A DNA stretch of 64,000 nucleotides from Rhabditoides inermis (Eukaryota > Nematoda > Chromadorea > Rhabditida > Rhabditidae), in contig CAWZYM010000134.1 in NCBI GenBank assembly GCA_963966185.1, positions 42,501-106,500 on the forward strand, given 5' to 3'. Position 1 is the first letter of the stretch; the number at the start of each line of letters is the position of its first letter. The position numbers were made by a program, and so were the translations under genes. This document shows positions 24,742 to 36,700 of this stretch, piece by piece. Below the pieces are notes generated by a model. The model was not told the origin of the DNA. It made no database searches and was given only the letters and a program-made list of their open reading frames with translations.

Positions 24742-27700
24742 ATGGATGAGCTAGCGGGTGAGACGGCCCGTCCATTCGCTACTAGCAACTACTACCATGT
24801 TAGCGACATCGATCCCAAGTATCTGCCGTGGCATCGGTATCCTCAAGAAGATCTGCCCTGGTTCAATCAGGAAGAATTGCCCATTCTGCCCGCCTCCGAC
24901 GCCAACACTGGCGACATCACCTTCTACGTCAAGAGCGAGGACACGGCCGACTCGATCAAGCAACTCTCCCGCAGAATCGTCGATACGCCCACAAATGAAA
25001 AGTGAATTTTATTAATTATTATTAATTATTATACGAGTTTGAAATTTCAGGGGTTTCTTTGTGGTGAACGAGCAGGTGGCGCCGTGGACGCGTCTGAAGC
25101 CGGACGAGGAGTCTGCCATCCACACGAGCGTCGACGCCCGCTTCTCGGCCGAGTCTCGCGCACTCGACCTGTCCGAGTTCGCCTCCAGCCCTCGTGAGTG
25201 TTCAGCTGCGTATGCGTGTTGTATTTTTTCCTTCTCATCTCAACTAGATCTATTTTCTTTAATAAGTACTTGCGTAAAGAGATGAATTTTGTCTTATCTC
25301 AATGCAGCAAAAGCACATGCATAAAACGTTTACAAATACTAACACAAACCTGCACCTTTCTCTTCTCTCTATTCTCTTCTCTTCTCTCTCTCCAATTTCT
25401 TACTTAATCCTTATTCTCTGTTCACTTGTATATCGTTGTGTTCACTGGTTAATATCAACAGAACATTTCAGAGGGGTTGTGTTAGTATTTGTAAACGTTT
25501 TATGCATGTGCTTTTGCTGCATTGAGATACGACAAAGTTCATCTCTTTACGCAAGTACTTTTTAAAGGAAATATATGTCCTTTTGTTAAATTTCATAGAA
25601 ATTTTTAATATGTGCTCAATCTGCTCAATTATGACTATTCATCTGGATTATATCAAAAACTAATATATCTCTCCCCCTCTGTTCTCTCCTTCTCTCACTG
25701 TTCCTTCTCTTTTTCACTGTTCCTTCTATCTCTCTTTCACTGTCGGCGGGCCCAAAACAATGCAAACCCGGCGCGAATTAAACGCTGGCGGCAGCGGTGC
25801 GGGCTACACTAAAAAGTAATTATCTTTTAAAAGGACTTCCGTAAGAGAAGAGTTTGTGTTACTCAATGTAATGCAACAAAAGCTCATGCATTTTATGAAT
25901 CGAAATAGTAAACAAACCTGCTCTTTCTGCAATAAAAACTAATGCGAGCAAATCTTGTATGTCGGGAAATTTCGGTATCCGATCGATTATATATAACTTG
26001 TTGAACTATTGGAGCAGGTTTGTGTATTATTTCGATTCATAAAATGCATGAGCTTTTGTTGCATTACATTGAGTAACACAAACTCTTCTCTTACGGAAGT
26101 CCTTTTAAAAGATAATGAATGTACTTTTATTGGATTTCATATAAATCTTTCTACATTAACATGAACCACAAAACATTTTTTTTAAAGAAATCCAACAGTT
26201 CACTCACCTTGTTGAGTCCAAAATTGTATAAAATTTGCAAAAAAGAGTTTAGGTAATGCTGATGGGAAAATTTACAATTCCAATGTCATTTCTATGTAAA
26301 ATCATATATTACAAAAGATTCGCCGCCAGCCGGAACCGAACTCGAGCCATGTGTCTCAACGGGCGCAATCGCTAACCACAACACTACTGTGCGCACGGCA
26401 GAGCCCGCGATCTAAACGATATCAGTGCAAACCACAGGCAGTGCGGATAGTGCACCTCCTGTCTGCTGGGGGCAGCCGGTGCGCGCCACCCCCCCCCCCG
26501 AGAAAACGTTCCGTACACGGGGGATTGCCTGCCCCTCAGGGGGCGCGCGCGCGTATCTCGCTTCCTACAACAGCTAGCGTTACCAAAATCGAAACTTAAC
26601 CATTTTCTGACATTCTGATAACATTTATCAGCATCACATTGTTCTCGTAAAGATTCTAAGGAACCTTTCGTTCAATCGCCTTTTGCCGATTCTAGCGCGC
26701 GACTAGGGTTAACACAAACCAACCAGCGCTGCCGCGCTGGTTGTAATGACGGGAAGGAAGGACACGCAGAAAACGCGAGAGAGCACGCTTTCGGCAGAGA
26801 GTCAGAGTGACTGGAAACGGCGTCCACCCACACACACACCCACACACTGGCTCGCCTCATGGGTGCGCGGGATCGCGCATAACTTCGTTCAGAGAAGAGA
26901 TACAAAGATGCCCGCGACAAGTGATCTGGCTTACGGAACGGTGCGAATCTAACTAACATCAATTGGATGAGTCCTTATTGTTGCTAATATGACCCGATAT
27001 CGCTTCTTGAAAATTCTGGTGCGAGCCCTATCCTAAGCCAAAAAAGAGTAGGTCGGTCTAATATGGCCTTTCCTGTAGTCACGGTGTTTGGGGGCTTTCG
27101 CGGCGCGGTGGTTTGGGATGCGAGTCAATACCTACAAATAGGTCCCGTCAGAGTCGAAACAACATCGGCGACATTATCTTTAGTTTAAGAGTAGAACATT
27201 GAGGAATTGACAATCAGAGAGAGTAGATCACAAATAAATAAGAAACAGAATCCCTGTTTCGGTGCTCTATTTTTTCTCACTCTGTTCAGCTTTGACAGCC
27301 ATTTTAGAAACATTGGAGAGTGATCTTGGTGTACTGTAACTGTAGGAATACGGTATCGCATGGCATCTTTTATTATTTGAAAGAAGCGTTCGTATTTGTT
27401 ATTTATGTTCGACAAAATGGAGAATTCGGCAAACCAATCAACTAGGGCTAAATCTTCATTCATGGCACCATAATCTCCTTTTCGAAAATAGAATACCGTC
27501 TTCTTGAACGTTTGCAGCGGATAGCAGCACGTGATAAATTCTGCCTCGACCTGATAAAAACCCAAAGAATTGCAATAATCGAGAAAACTCAGTGATAAAG
27601 AAGATCCTGATGCCAGCGATTGACATCGTATTCCAGGGAAGTTTAGATCACCAGCTATTAGACGAGTGCCTTTAGGTAAATCAAAACGAACTTAGAAAAC

Positions 27701-29620
27701 AAATAATTTGCGGAACATTGAAATTGAATTGAAAGTTTTGTGAGAATGTATGTGTTTCAGTGTTTGTGGGGAAGAAGCTGCAGCTGCAGCTGAGTAAGAA
27801 CAACGTGATGCTGTCTGTGGCGGACCGCATCGACGAGAAGTACGGAATCATCACTGCCCTCTCACTACAGGTATACCTTACTTTTTGCATGATGCTGTGT
27901 TTATATGATTACAACGTATTAAAAATTCAACGTACTTTTACGCGAATAATTACAGAACAACCAGCTGCGCTACTTGGACTGTGCCGCGTCTCTTGTGCCT
28001 GTCGCCAAGTTTGTCAAGGTGCTCGACCTCTCCCACAACCAGGTCAGTCTCGGCGTGTAGATGAACGAGTATGAGTGGTGTGTTCAGATCGACGCGGTCG
28101 AGGAGCTGGCGAAGCTGAAGGGCATGCCGGTCGAGACGCTCTTCTTCGAGGGCAACCCACTCTGCGAGCGCCTCAACGACGTCACCGAATACCTCAAGTA
28201 TTGTGTTGTTTACCACTTGTCAGCTTGTTTGTTTTGTGTTAATCTGTTTGTTTTTCTCGGCGCCTGTCAGCTAATCCTTTGCCAGCGCGATCCAGAAGAT
28301 CTTCCCGCGTGTCATCTACCTCGTGAGTTTATTCATTAGTATCAAACATGTTTGTATTCCTCTGACACGCATTACAGGATGGTCTTCCCGTGCCGCCGTG
28401 TACCACCATGCCCTCTGAGGACATCACCGAACCCGCAGCCAAGGTGGGTGTGGGTAGAGAGTGACTTGTGACCATATTCCATTTGCAGCCGGGTTTCTGT
28501 CCGTCGGATGACATCCAACAGCTGATCGGACGTTTCGTGGAGGTGTATTTCGAGAAATACGACAGTTTCAATGTGTCGGAACGGAAGAATCTGATGGCAG
28601 CATACGATGACAACAACGTGGGTGGCGGACTCATGGAGGGGGTGATTAGTGTGTGTTTAGGCCACCTTTACCTACACGTTTGGTGTGATCAGCAACCCGA
28701 TGGGAGGTCTCGGCGATTGTGTCTACGACACGTGAGTTGGGAGGAGGAAGAGTGGAAGTGGAAGTTGGAAGTATATGTGGCGGCTTGCAGGGAGGTGTAC
28801 CGCCAGTACCTCGTCAACTCGCACAACATTGAGCAGAAGGAGGAGTGGAAGAAGGGCAGGTCGTCGCGCATTTACAGGGTGAGAGGGGACAGCGTTGCCG
28901 ACTTCTTTTCCAATAAAAATGTTCGACCTCGGATAGTCTAGTGGCACTTGCGTTCTTCCATTAGAGTAGATCGCCTGCATCAGTCGTATGTAGCTCGATT
29001 TCATTCAATTGACATGACTATGCGTGTGTGTTTGTAGGGAGCGATGGACATTGCTGTGCAACTGGCTAAGATGCCCGCCACCAAACACTACCGCGAGTCG
29101 TTCGTCACCGACGTGTCCATGATGACGGTGAGGGGAGAGAGAGAGAGAGGGAGAGAGAGAGGGAGATGATCGATTTGTTTCCATTGCAGGCTAACCTGCT
29201 GTGCTTCTCTGTGCAGGGTCTGTTCGAGGACGCCCCTCTGGCCTCGCAGGGAGAGGTGCCCAAGCTGCGCTACTTTGTCCGCAACTTTGTCGCCGCACCC
29301 AGGAATGGAGGGTGAGTATTGGAGGGAAGGGGGACTGACTGATGTTATTGTGCAGCAACTCGCTCGCCCTGCTGTCGGATATGCTGTGCATCTCTGCCAT
29401 CAACACGAAGCGGGTCGAGCGGTACAAGCTGCAGATGAACAAGGCCAACTCTGGCGCGCAGACCGGCCCCCAGCAGCCCACTGCGCCCGCCGCCATCGGA
29501 GGCCTGAGTGTCGGTGAGTGGAGAGGGAGAGGGAGGGAGAGGAGAGGGGGGGAGGAGAGGGAGAGAGAGTGGGAGAGGAGAGAGAGAGGGGGGGGGGGGA
29601 GGAGAGGGAGAGAGAGTGGG

Positions 29621-29665
<45 letters not shown>

Positions 29666-30044
29666 GGGAGGAGAGGGAGAGAGAGTGGGAGAGGAGAGAG
29701 AGAGAGAGAGAGAGAGAGGGGGGAGGAGAGGGAGAGAGAGTGGGAGAGGAGAGAGAGAGAGAGAGAGTAGGTGAATGTAGAATGTGCCTGATCTATGTTG
29801 TTCCAGCTGCCGGTCCGTCGGACGACATGAAGCGGCAGATGGTGGAGCAGTTCTGTCGGCAGAGTGGCATGCTGCCCGAGTGGTCGGCCAAGTGCCTCGA
29901 GGACAGCAACTGGAACTATGAGGTGCGTGGTGCGAGCGAGGGGTCTCGGACAACATGTAATGGCTTGTATTGCAGACGGCTGGTCAGTTGTTCACGGATA
30001 ACCGGGCTGCCATCCCTGCCGAGGCGTTTGCCACCAACGCGTGA
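24742..30044 (+). CDS. nxf-1: NXF/TAP mRNA export receptor, copy 3 (all domains)
   Basis: Same exons as copy 2, shifted by 6083 bp up to the RNP exons (24742, 25051) and 7008-7017 bp afterwards (27761 ... 29976), ending TGA 30042-30044. The predicted protein matches copy 2 through the RNP, LRR and NTF2-like regions, and differs at the C-terminus (TDNRAAIPAEAFATNA instead of TDSRAAIPAEAFATTA). The RNP-LRR intron is ~930 bp longer because of the 927-bp insertion. The last exon and 3' flank are more diverged from copies 1 and 2 than these are from each other, so the duplicated blocks end here. Confidence 0.85.
25264..25560. mobile_element. Foldback MITE, NXF copy 3 intron
   Basis: The same insertion as at 19181-19477, carried along by the tandem duplication. 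Confidence 0.8.
25821..26747. mobile_element. 927-bp insertion present only in NXF copy 3, with internal foldback
   Basis: GTAAT occurs once at the equivalent site in copy 2 (19733-19737) and at both borders here (25816-25820 and 26743-26747), which looks like a 5-bp target-site duplication. Inside, 25821-25923 and 26012-26113 form ~100-bp inverted arms with TATCTTTT/AAAAGATA ends, followed by AT-rich DNA and a tRNA-like stretch. The arms occupy only the left third, so it may be a composite. Alternatively copy 2 lost this DNA. Confidence 0.7.
26320..26402 (-). repeat. tRNA-like (SINE-head) sequence inside the insertion
   Basis: The minus strand reads TGTGGTTAGCGATTGCGC (A-box-like) ... CGAGTTCGGTTCCGG (B-box-like). 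It does not fold into a good cloverleaf. Confidence 0.4.
27248..27676 (-). mobile_element. Non-LTR retrotransposon fragment, duplicated copy
   Basis: Same as 20240-20668, shifted by 7008 bp. Confidence 0.65.
29515..29767. repeat. GA-rich microsatellite in NXF copy 3
   Basis: Counterpart of 22507-22751, with length differences in the G and GA runs. Confidence 0.9.
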
Positions 30045-30514
30045 GCAGTTGAAGCAGTTCAAGATTGTAGTACCTCGTCTTGGTGTAGTGTTTATTGTGT
30101 GACTCTTCGTATTATGCCTATGATGTATTGATATTGTTTTGTGTCTCGTTGTACCCTCTGTCTCCTCCTGCCCGAGTGTGTCGCCCTCTCCTCCCTTGTT
30201 CCCATCGTCACCCTGCCACGCGCGTCTCCCAATGTGAAGAGTGAAGCTCGCTGCCTGCGTGACTTGGCCATAGAAAAGAGGACTCTGGTCCCAGTATAGG
30301 GCGAGTGGGTTGGAGACGATACGTTGATGATCTCTTTTTCAATCAGGATGATACACTTGGCGACTGCTCCTTTGTTCGTTGTTGTTGTCGTAGTAATTGT
30401 GTCTATACGATGGTAGTACTAGATTACGAATGTTTTGATCATGTTGAAAATTTGTAAAAGATAATATTGAAAGTTTGTTGTGTTATTTTATGGGGAAGCC
30501 GGGTTGTCGGGACA
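30045..30514 (+). other. 3' flank of NXF copy 3
   Basis: Diverged, partly deleted version of the flank found after copies 1 and 2 (for example, it lacks the ~110 bp matching 17155-17270). No coding exon seen. Confidence 0.6.
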
Positions 30515-31340
30515 TCGAATATGGAGTTGAGAGAGAGAGAGGGGATGAATGATGAGATGTGTTGCAGACTGGGCCCACCTGGTGCGAGACTGGTGCGAGA
30601 TGCCTACCAGCGAGTAAGTCTCGTTCGCTGCAGCGACAACAACCATCTCAAGGTGATTGCATAGATTTTGCCACATTCATTACTCTCACTCTCCTCGGGA
30701 ACGCATAAGAACACGGGATAATCTAATTTGTGGTTGTGGAACGGAAGTGATGACGAATGATAGAGAATCAATGATCCGAACCGTCCAGCTCTCGTTGTAG
30801 GTGTTGTGGGTGCGCGCTCTCGGCCGCGATTTCCTCGTGCAAAACGAGGAAATCGCGCACCCTCGGATCCAGACTCGGAGTCAAGGAGGTCATCAAGGTA
30901 CCGTTTCTCTCTCTCTCTCTCAACATCTTCTTCAGACTGCCACCCGCGTAGCCCGGTCCGGGGGCCTCAGGTCCCATATCGTCGCCCTCACTGTCACCGG
31001 CCGCGTCTGCTACTTTTTCTATGGACTGCAGAGCCTCTTTGTATGAATCTCCCCAAACGTCACCTCTGTCATCTGTATCCCAGGACGAGAAGACACAGTC
31101 GTCGAGACGAACATGTGAGATATTTTTGAAAGCATAGTGGCTATGCAATTATCTGCCACAGTGTAGCTCTTTCGAAAAAGTTCAATAAGTGTTAGGTAAA
31201 CATGATTTTCATTACGAATTTTTCGATTTTAGAATATGTTGCGATCGCGCCAATACAACAAGCATTCAGCTGAACTCTTGGGAGCATCCGGGTGGAGCGA
31301 GGAAGGGGATTCGATTCGTGGCCAGAGATCGCACTTACTG
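30515..31340 (+). pseudogene. Second fragment of the uncharacterised (propeller-like) gene family
   Basis: Contains exon relics matching 8970-10090: VRDAYQRVSLVRCSDNNHLK, RALGRDFLVQN, then a deletion running into SRLGVKEVIK-like text, TATRVARSGGLRSHIVALTV with TGRVCYFFYG, and lastly GIRFVARDR. Exons before and after these are missing, and the join near 30845 repeats a short segment (GATTTCCTCGTGCAAAACGA and its inverse). Clearly non-functional. Confidence 0.75.
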
Positions 31341-32339
31341 TAACTTGGATTTTGGATTTTGCAACAAAAAAGGGTTACGGTAGGAGAATCAGAAGCGCGT
31401 GCTGCGCGCTCTATTTCCCTTGGTGATTCTTTCCGGATACACCTGCCTGCTCGTGTTTTATGTGATCCTAAACAAGTGTTGTCCAGGAGATCTCAATCAT
31501 TCTCCCTCTATCTGGGCTGTGGCTGGGCTTACAAGGGGCGGATCCTGAGCCCTGAGTGGTGTCGTTGGAGGAATTGAGGCGTCTGTGCCACAAGGATTCT
31601 CTACGGGTCTGGATGTGATGGGGGACAGAGTGGAGTGGAGTGTGCGAGCCGGCATGGTCGCCGCCGCCGCCGAGGCCATCCAGCACATGGACGGACCGGA
31701 AGCCGACGGTGGGTCGGAGTTGTGCGAGCAAACAACGCCAGAGTTTATCCGGATTCTAGCTGCTCTCTCAATGGTGCAACCACCGCTCTTCGGATACGCT
31801 CTTCGGGGAGATGTTATACTGGCGCCGCGTGGGGCGTTAATAAAGATTGCGTATGAAAAATAATTGGGACGTTTGTGTGTAAAGCTGACGACAGAATGAA
31901 CAAGAGTGTTTCAGGGACGTGGACGATTGGCGACAGCCAAGTTCGGAGAGTGATCTGCGTTGTTCTTTGTTCGTACTCGAGAGAGTGAAATGCATTAGTA
32001 TCTCGCTGACAAATTGTTTTATAATCGACTGTACACAGGATATCCTTGACTGATCATGCGAACATCATCTACTACTCGTGTTTAGACAAAGAGTTTGTCC
32101 GGTCAGACAAAGAGTTTGTGGAGGGAGAGAAAGACACGAACATAATCTAATAGAAACTTTCGGTGTTGAGCCGTTTGTTAGTAAAGTCATTGAAAAAAAA
32201 ACTATGAAGAACGATTGCTGACTGAGCCAATTAACGAAAACAGCGAGAAGTAAAATCTCTGATGAAAAATAACGAGGTAAGGTAACACTCAAAACGTATA
32301 CAACTGTACACTTGTGCATAAACTCCATAGCTATCTCGA
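31341..32339. other. Intergenic DNA, unassigned
   Basis: A 92-codon plus-strand frame at 31585-31863 (with VEWSVRAGMVAAAAEAIQHM) has coding-like composition in its first third, ending at a GT donor-like site, but I cannot connect it to other exons. Confidence 0.3.
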
Positions 32340-32805
32340 AATCGAACCCCCTCCCCCACTCTTCGATCCACTCGTAGTAGAACGCGGGCCAGCCGAGGTC
32401 GAGAAGGGGAGAGAGGGGCATGGAGAGAGAGAGAGAAGTTGATGCATTCACTCTTGCGGATAGAAAGGTAGGCGGACTGAAAGAAGGGTATGGAAGAAAG
32501 GAAAAGTGAGTGATGAAAAGTGAGAGAAATGAATGAGGGTATATTAAGTGACACACCTGGTTGGACGGCTCGGACACCGATGTGAGCTCGATCATGTCAT
32601 CGTTGTCGTTGAAGGTGATGAACCGAGAGGCAGAAAGCTGTAAGAGGAGACGATACTTTGGGAGAGGGAGGGAGAGAAAGATGGAGAAAGGGAGAGAGAA
32701 GGAGAGAGAGACATACCCGGGTCGGTGTCTTGTCGGAGCAGGCTGATGTATGCTGGCTGAAGAGGCGATCGCAGCATCCTCCCGACGACACTCACTTCAG
32801 TCTCT
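32340..32805 (-). pseudogene. Unidentified gene remnant (three exon-like segments)
   Basis: Minus-strand segments with coding character are 32805-about 32718 (EVSVVGRMLRSPLQPAYISL), 32639-32556 (ASRFITFNDNDDMIELTSVS) and about 32402-32325 (DLGWPAFYYEWIEEWGRGFD). The first and second do not share a splice phase, and the third has no acceptor, so I read this as a broken gene. I do not recognise the family. Confidence 0.35.
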
Positions 32806-32871
32806 GAAGAAATGAACATATAAGAGATAGAAGATAGAGGAGAAAGACGTATAGTGGGCTTGCAAATGAGA

Positions 32872-33172
32872 TTCACGCTTCTCACGAGAGAGATTAGGGT
32901 GGTTGGAAAAAGATCAGAGCCCGTTCAATGAGATTTTCAAATTGACAAAACTTTGCATGACGATGACCGGCGGGAATTAAACCCGCAAACATAATCTTGC
33001 CAAGCGAGAGTGTTACCACTACGCTAACTAGGTGTGGCAACATCTCTGCGAATAGGATAACTGTGAGCGTGAGATGAAATTTTCGCTGTCCAGCAGTTTA
33101 GAATGCTGTAGAACTATTGGACAACATAAACATTTCTGGCGAGAAATGTTGAGCTGAGTGAGTTCGAACGGC
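32872..33172 (-). mobile_element. tRNA-derived SINE-like repeat, copy 2
   Basis: Same family as 11838-12125. The minus strand carries TAGCGTAGTGGTAACACT (A-box) and TTTGCGGGTTTAATTCCCGC (B-box, with a perfect 5-bp T-arm stem) at 32968-33033, so this copy is closer to the parental tRNA. About 140 bp of unrelated tail follows. Confidence 0.65.
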
Positions 33173-33662
33173 TTATACCTCATTTCAGCATTTCAGTTGG
33201 ATGACACGTTCTCACGTGGCCTAATGGGCAATGCGACCTTGGGATTTGACGTTTGAAGCTCGGAGTGATACTTGTGGGGCTTGTCGACTGACCCATCTGT
33301 GCTCCTTCCTCTGCCAGCGGCCATTCCGGAGGGCGTGGACAGGATACACCTGTCAATGTACACATCGGATCTTCTCAAAAAATATCACTGATGCCTAGTA
33401 AACTAATCATGTCCGGTCCGTAAAACCCAAAAAAAACCACATGGGGACAAAGATCAGTGTGTCTCGACGCATTAGCAGGTCTCAAAATTAGAATGCCGCC
33501 AGCTGCGACAAACACGCGAGCGAATCTCGCAGCCGACACGAATTGTGGGCGGCGCGTAGCATTTGAATGTCTGGTAGGAATCGATGCGGCCGATCGAAAA
33601 CAAAAGGGGGTATCATTCACTCGTGTGCTCGCCTCGAATACACTCGGAACAACTCGGTGAGG
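33173..33662. other. Upstream flank of the repeat-protein gene
   Basis: No exon recognised. Presumed promoter region of the gene that follows; no clear TATA box seen. Confidence 0.4.
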
Positions 33663-33713
33663 ATGACTGCCGTCATCTTTCCGCCTCCTTCACCGCCTCT
33701 TCCTCTTCCAGCC

Positions 33714-36700
33714 ATGTCGCGTCGCCGTTCCCGCTCGGGCTCCGCCCCGCCCACCACCGACCCCATGTCGATGCTCAACTCGGAGAGCAGTGTCGACGAG
33801 GTAGTCGACGACATGAACCACCTCATCACCAACGCCGACGACGCCGTCTTCGACCGCATGGAGCTCGCCCTTGACCGCCTGGCTGTCCAGAAGTTCGTTT
33901 GTCTCGTCATCTAGGAGTACTGTATCCTACCGTAACCCTTTCAGTCGCGGTCGCTCGTCGTCGCTCGCTGAGACCCAGCCGCTGTCTGCCCGCTCGCGCG
34001 CCCGCTCCAACTCTGCCGGCAACACGGTGCGATTTCAATATGTTATCGATTGATTATCGATCGATCTCAGGTTGACCTGGCGCAGTTTGCGGTCAACGGC
34101 CCTCTCGGCATGACCTCGAACCGCACCGTGGAGACGGCTCACGATGGAACGATCATCGTCACTCAGGTATGTTAGCCACAGTACCCATGATTACTGTAAC
34201 ATACCGTATGCGTTATAGTCGATCAACCTGTTCGGCGCTGCCGGGCGCGGCAAGCATGCGACTCGCGAGCTCGTTCCTGTCAACGACAGCACCAAGAAGA
34301 AGGGCGGACTCGCGCTCGCCAACACGGATGTTCGCGTGCACGACGGAGACAACGTCATCCAGATGGTCATGACTTCCACCATCAAGGTACCATTCAGTTA
34401 TCGATTGAGTATCGATCGTTTCCAGCCCGGACCCGACTCCGCGCTGATGGACATGCAAAAGACCGTGGGCTACTCGACGGATCAGGAGAAGCACAACCTG
34501 GCAGTTCACTTCGAGAAGACCGTGAAGGAACCGGCCGCACCTCCCCGCATTGAGCTGTTCGGAGTGGCTGGACCGCTCATCATTGCTGTCAAGCACGAGA
34601 CCAAGACGCAGAAGGGACGCTTCCGCATTCGCGAGGCGATCGAGCTGCGCACCAAGGGAGAGAAGAATGCGCCCGTCAAGGTGGGACTAGTTGAGCCACT
34701 AGTCATCACACCCATTCCATTGCAGGAGATGTCGCCTGTCATCCACTCTGCCGAGAACAACGAGAAGGCGCAGTTCCGCGAGCGCGTCTTCGTGGGTGAA
34801 AACGTCGTTCGCATCGACAGGGATGTGCTGATCAATCCGGACATCTCCGTCCTCCCGGCCACGCTGCTCACCGATGTGAGTTACTACACCGGGTTACTGT
34901 AGATTATGGTATACTTTGCAGAAGCGTCAGTACACTGCCGCGCCGGTTGACGACGGCGATATGAAGACTGCTCGCGCGTTCACCTCTCCCCGTCTTTCTC
35001 TGCCGGCCAACACTCTGCCTACTCTTTCGAAGGCCGACAAGTCTGTGAAGAGCATGAAGAGCAAGAAGAGCAAGAAGTCTGTTGATCCCAAGAGCCTCAA
35101 GAGCACCAAAGCTGCGAAGAAGGCGCCCATGGACAAGAGTGTGAAGAGTGTGAAGAGCAAGTCGATCAAGATCGACCCGGTCAGCAAGAGCATGAAGAGC
35201 GCCAAGAAGCCGGCGAACCTCGGTCGTCCCATCTCCATTGACAAGAGCGCCAAGAGCAAGAAGTCGGCCAAGTCTGTCAAGATCGACCCCTTTGCCAAGA
35301 GTGTCAAGAGTGTGAAGAGCAAGAGTGGAAAGATCCCCCAGCCGACCGACCACAACAACATGGGTCGTCCCGTGAACAGCAACAGTCAGCACCTCACTCC
35401 CAGAAACAGGTGTTTGTGTGTGGACATTTGTTGGTGTGACCGCGATCGTTTAGGTCTAATTCGAAATTGCGCACTGCCGTGTCGAACGCGTCGCCTCTGC
35501 CGGAGCGCGACCCGTCCGTGCACTCTGGCTGGGGATACGGCGAGCCGAGTGTGCGCACTGCGAACAGTGAGCGCACCGACGCCTACCCCACTGCCACCTC
35601 GCAATCGCCCATCTCCAACCGATCGATGTCGGCTGTGGTGCCTCTCAAGAGGTGTGTCGAGATAGATCGAGTACTCCTTGACACGACTTGATTCTGCACG
35701 ACAACGTCTGTGATCGATTCCATTCAGGAATGCGTCTGTGGCGCCGAAAAGCGCGTGCGAGGACACATCGGCCGGGCACTCTCTCTCGGCTTCGGCTCGC
35801 GATGCGCCGAGCGGAGGAGAGCTCTCTGTACACCGCAGCCGCTCGCGCAAGCCCAAGCAGACTGCCAGCTCCATCACTACCCTCCGAAAGAACAGCCTCC
35901 AGAGGGTGCGTATACAGAAACATTCCTCCATGACCTATATCTATTTTTAGCTGAACACTGCTCGCACGGGAACGTCCAACTCAGCTCGTCAGCTGCCTAC
36001 GGCGCGGCTGCAGCCCGAGTCGGAGATGCGCACTGCTGTGGAGCGCTCGCCCAAGTCTATCATGCCACCTTCTCCGGAAGCGTTGAGGGATGTGGCCCAG
36101 TTGCGCACCGCGCACTCGCAGACGCCTGTCAAGACTGCTCGTGCCCTCACTCCCAACAACCGCAGCCGCCGCCAGCAGCCGCCCACTCTCAAGGCGTACT
36201 CGCCGGACGCGGTGCGCACTGCCAGGCAGGTGTCGGAGGATGCGCGCTCCGCTGTCGAGCGGTCGCCTACCCGCACCGCTATCGCCCAGCCGTCCACTCC
36301 GATCCACACTGCCATGGACGACAGCGCTAGGACTGCGATGCGCACCGCCATGTACCAGCCATCTACACCAATGAACACCCGACTGGAGGTGAATTTTAAA
36401 TTTACGCATTAAATGGTCTTATCAGCTTTTAATCATTTTATTTAGACGAGCCCTGTTCGCACCGCTATGGCGCAGCCTTCGACTCCCATGAACACTGCGA
36501 TGGATAGGAGCGCCAGGACTCCTCTTTGCACTGCGATGAAGCAGCCGTCGACCCCCATGAACACTGCTATGGATAGGACTGGACTCAGCCCGGTCCGCAC
36601 CGCTATGGCGCAGCCTTCGACTCCCATGAACACTGCGATGGATAGGAGCGCCAGGACGCCTCTTCGCACTGCGATGAAGCAGCCGTCGACCCCCATGAAC

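Larger units (their letters stand above)
22773..29789 (+). repeat. Tandem duplication unit 2 (about 7.02 kb)
   Basis: Near-identical to unit 1 apart from a 927-bp insertion at 25821-26747 and microsatellite length changes. The very high identity, including introns, implies recent duplication or gene conversion. Confidence 0.93.
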
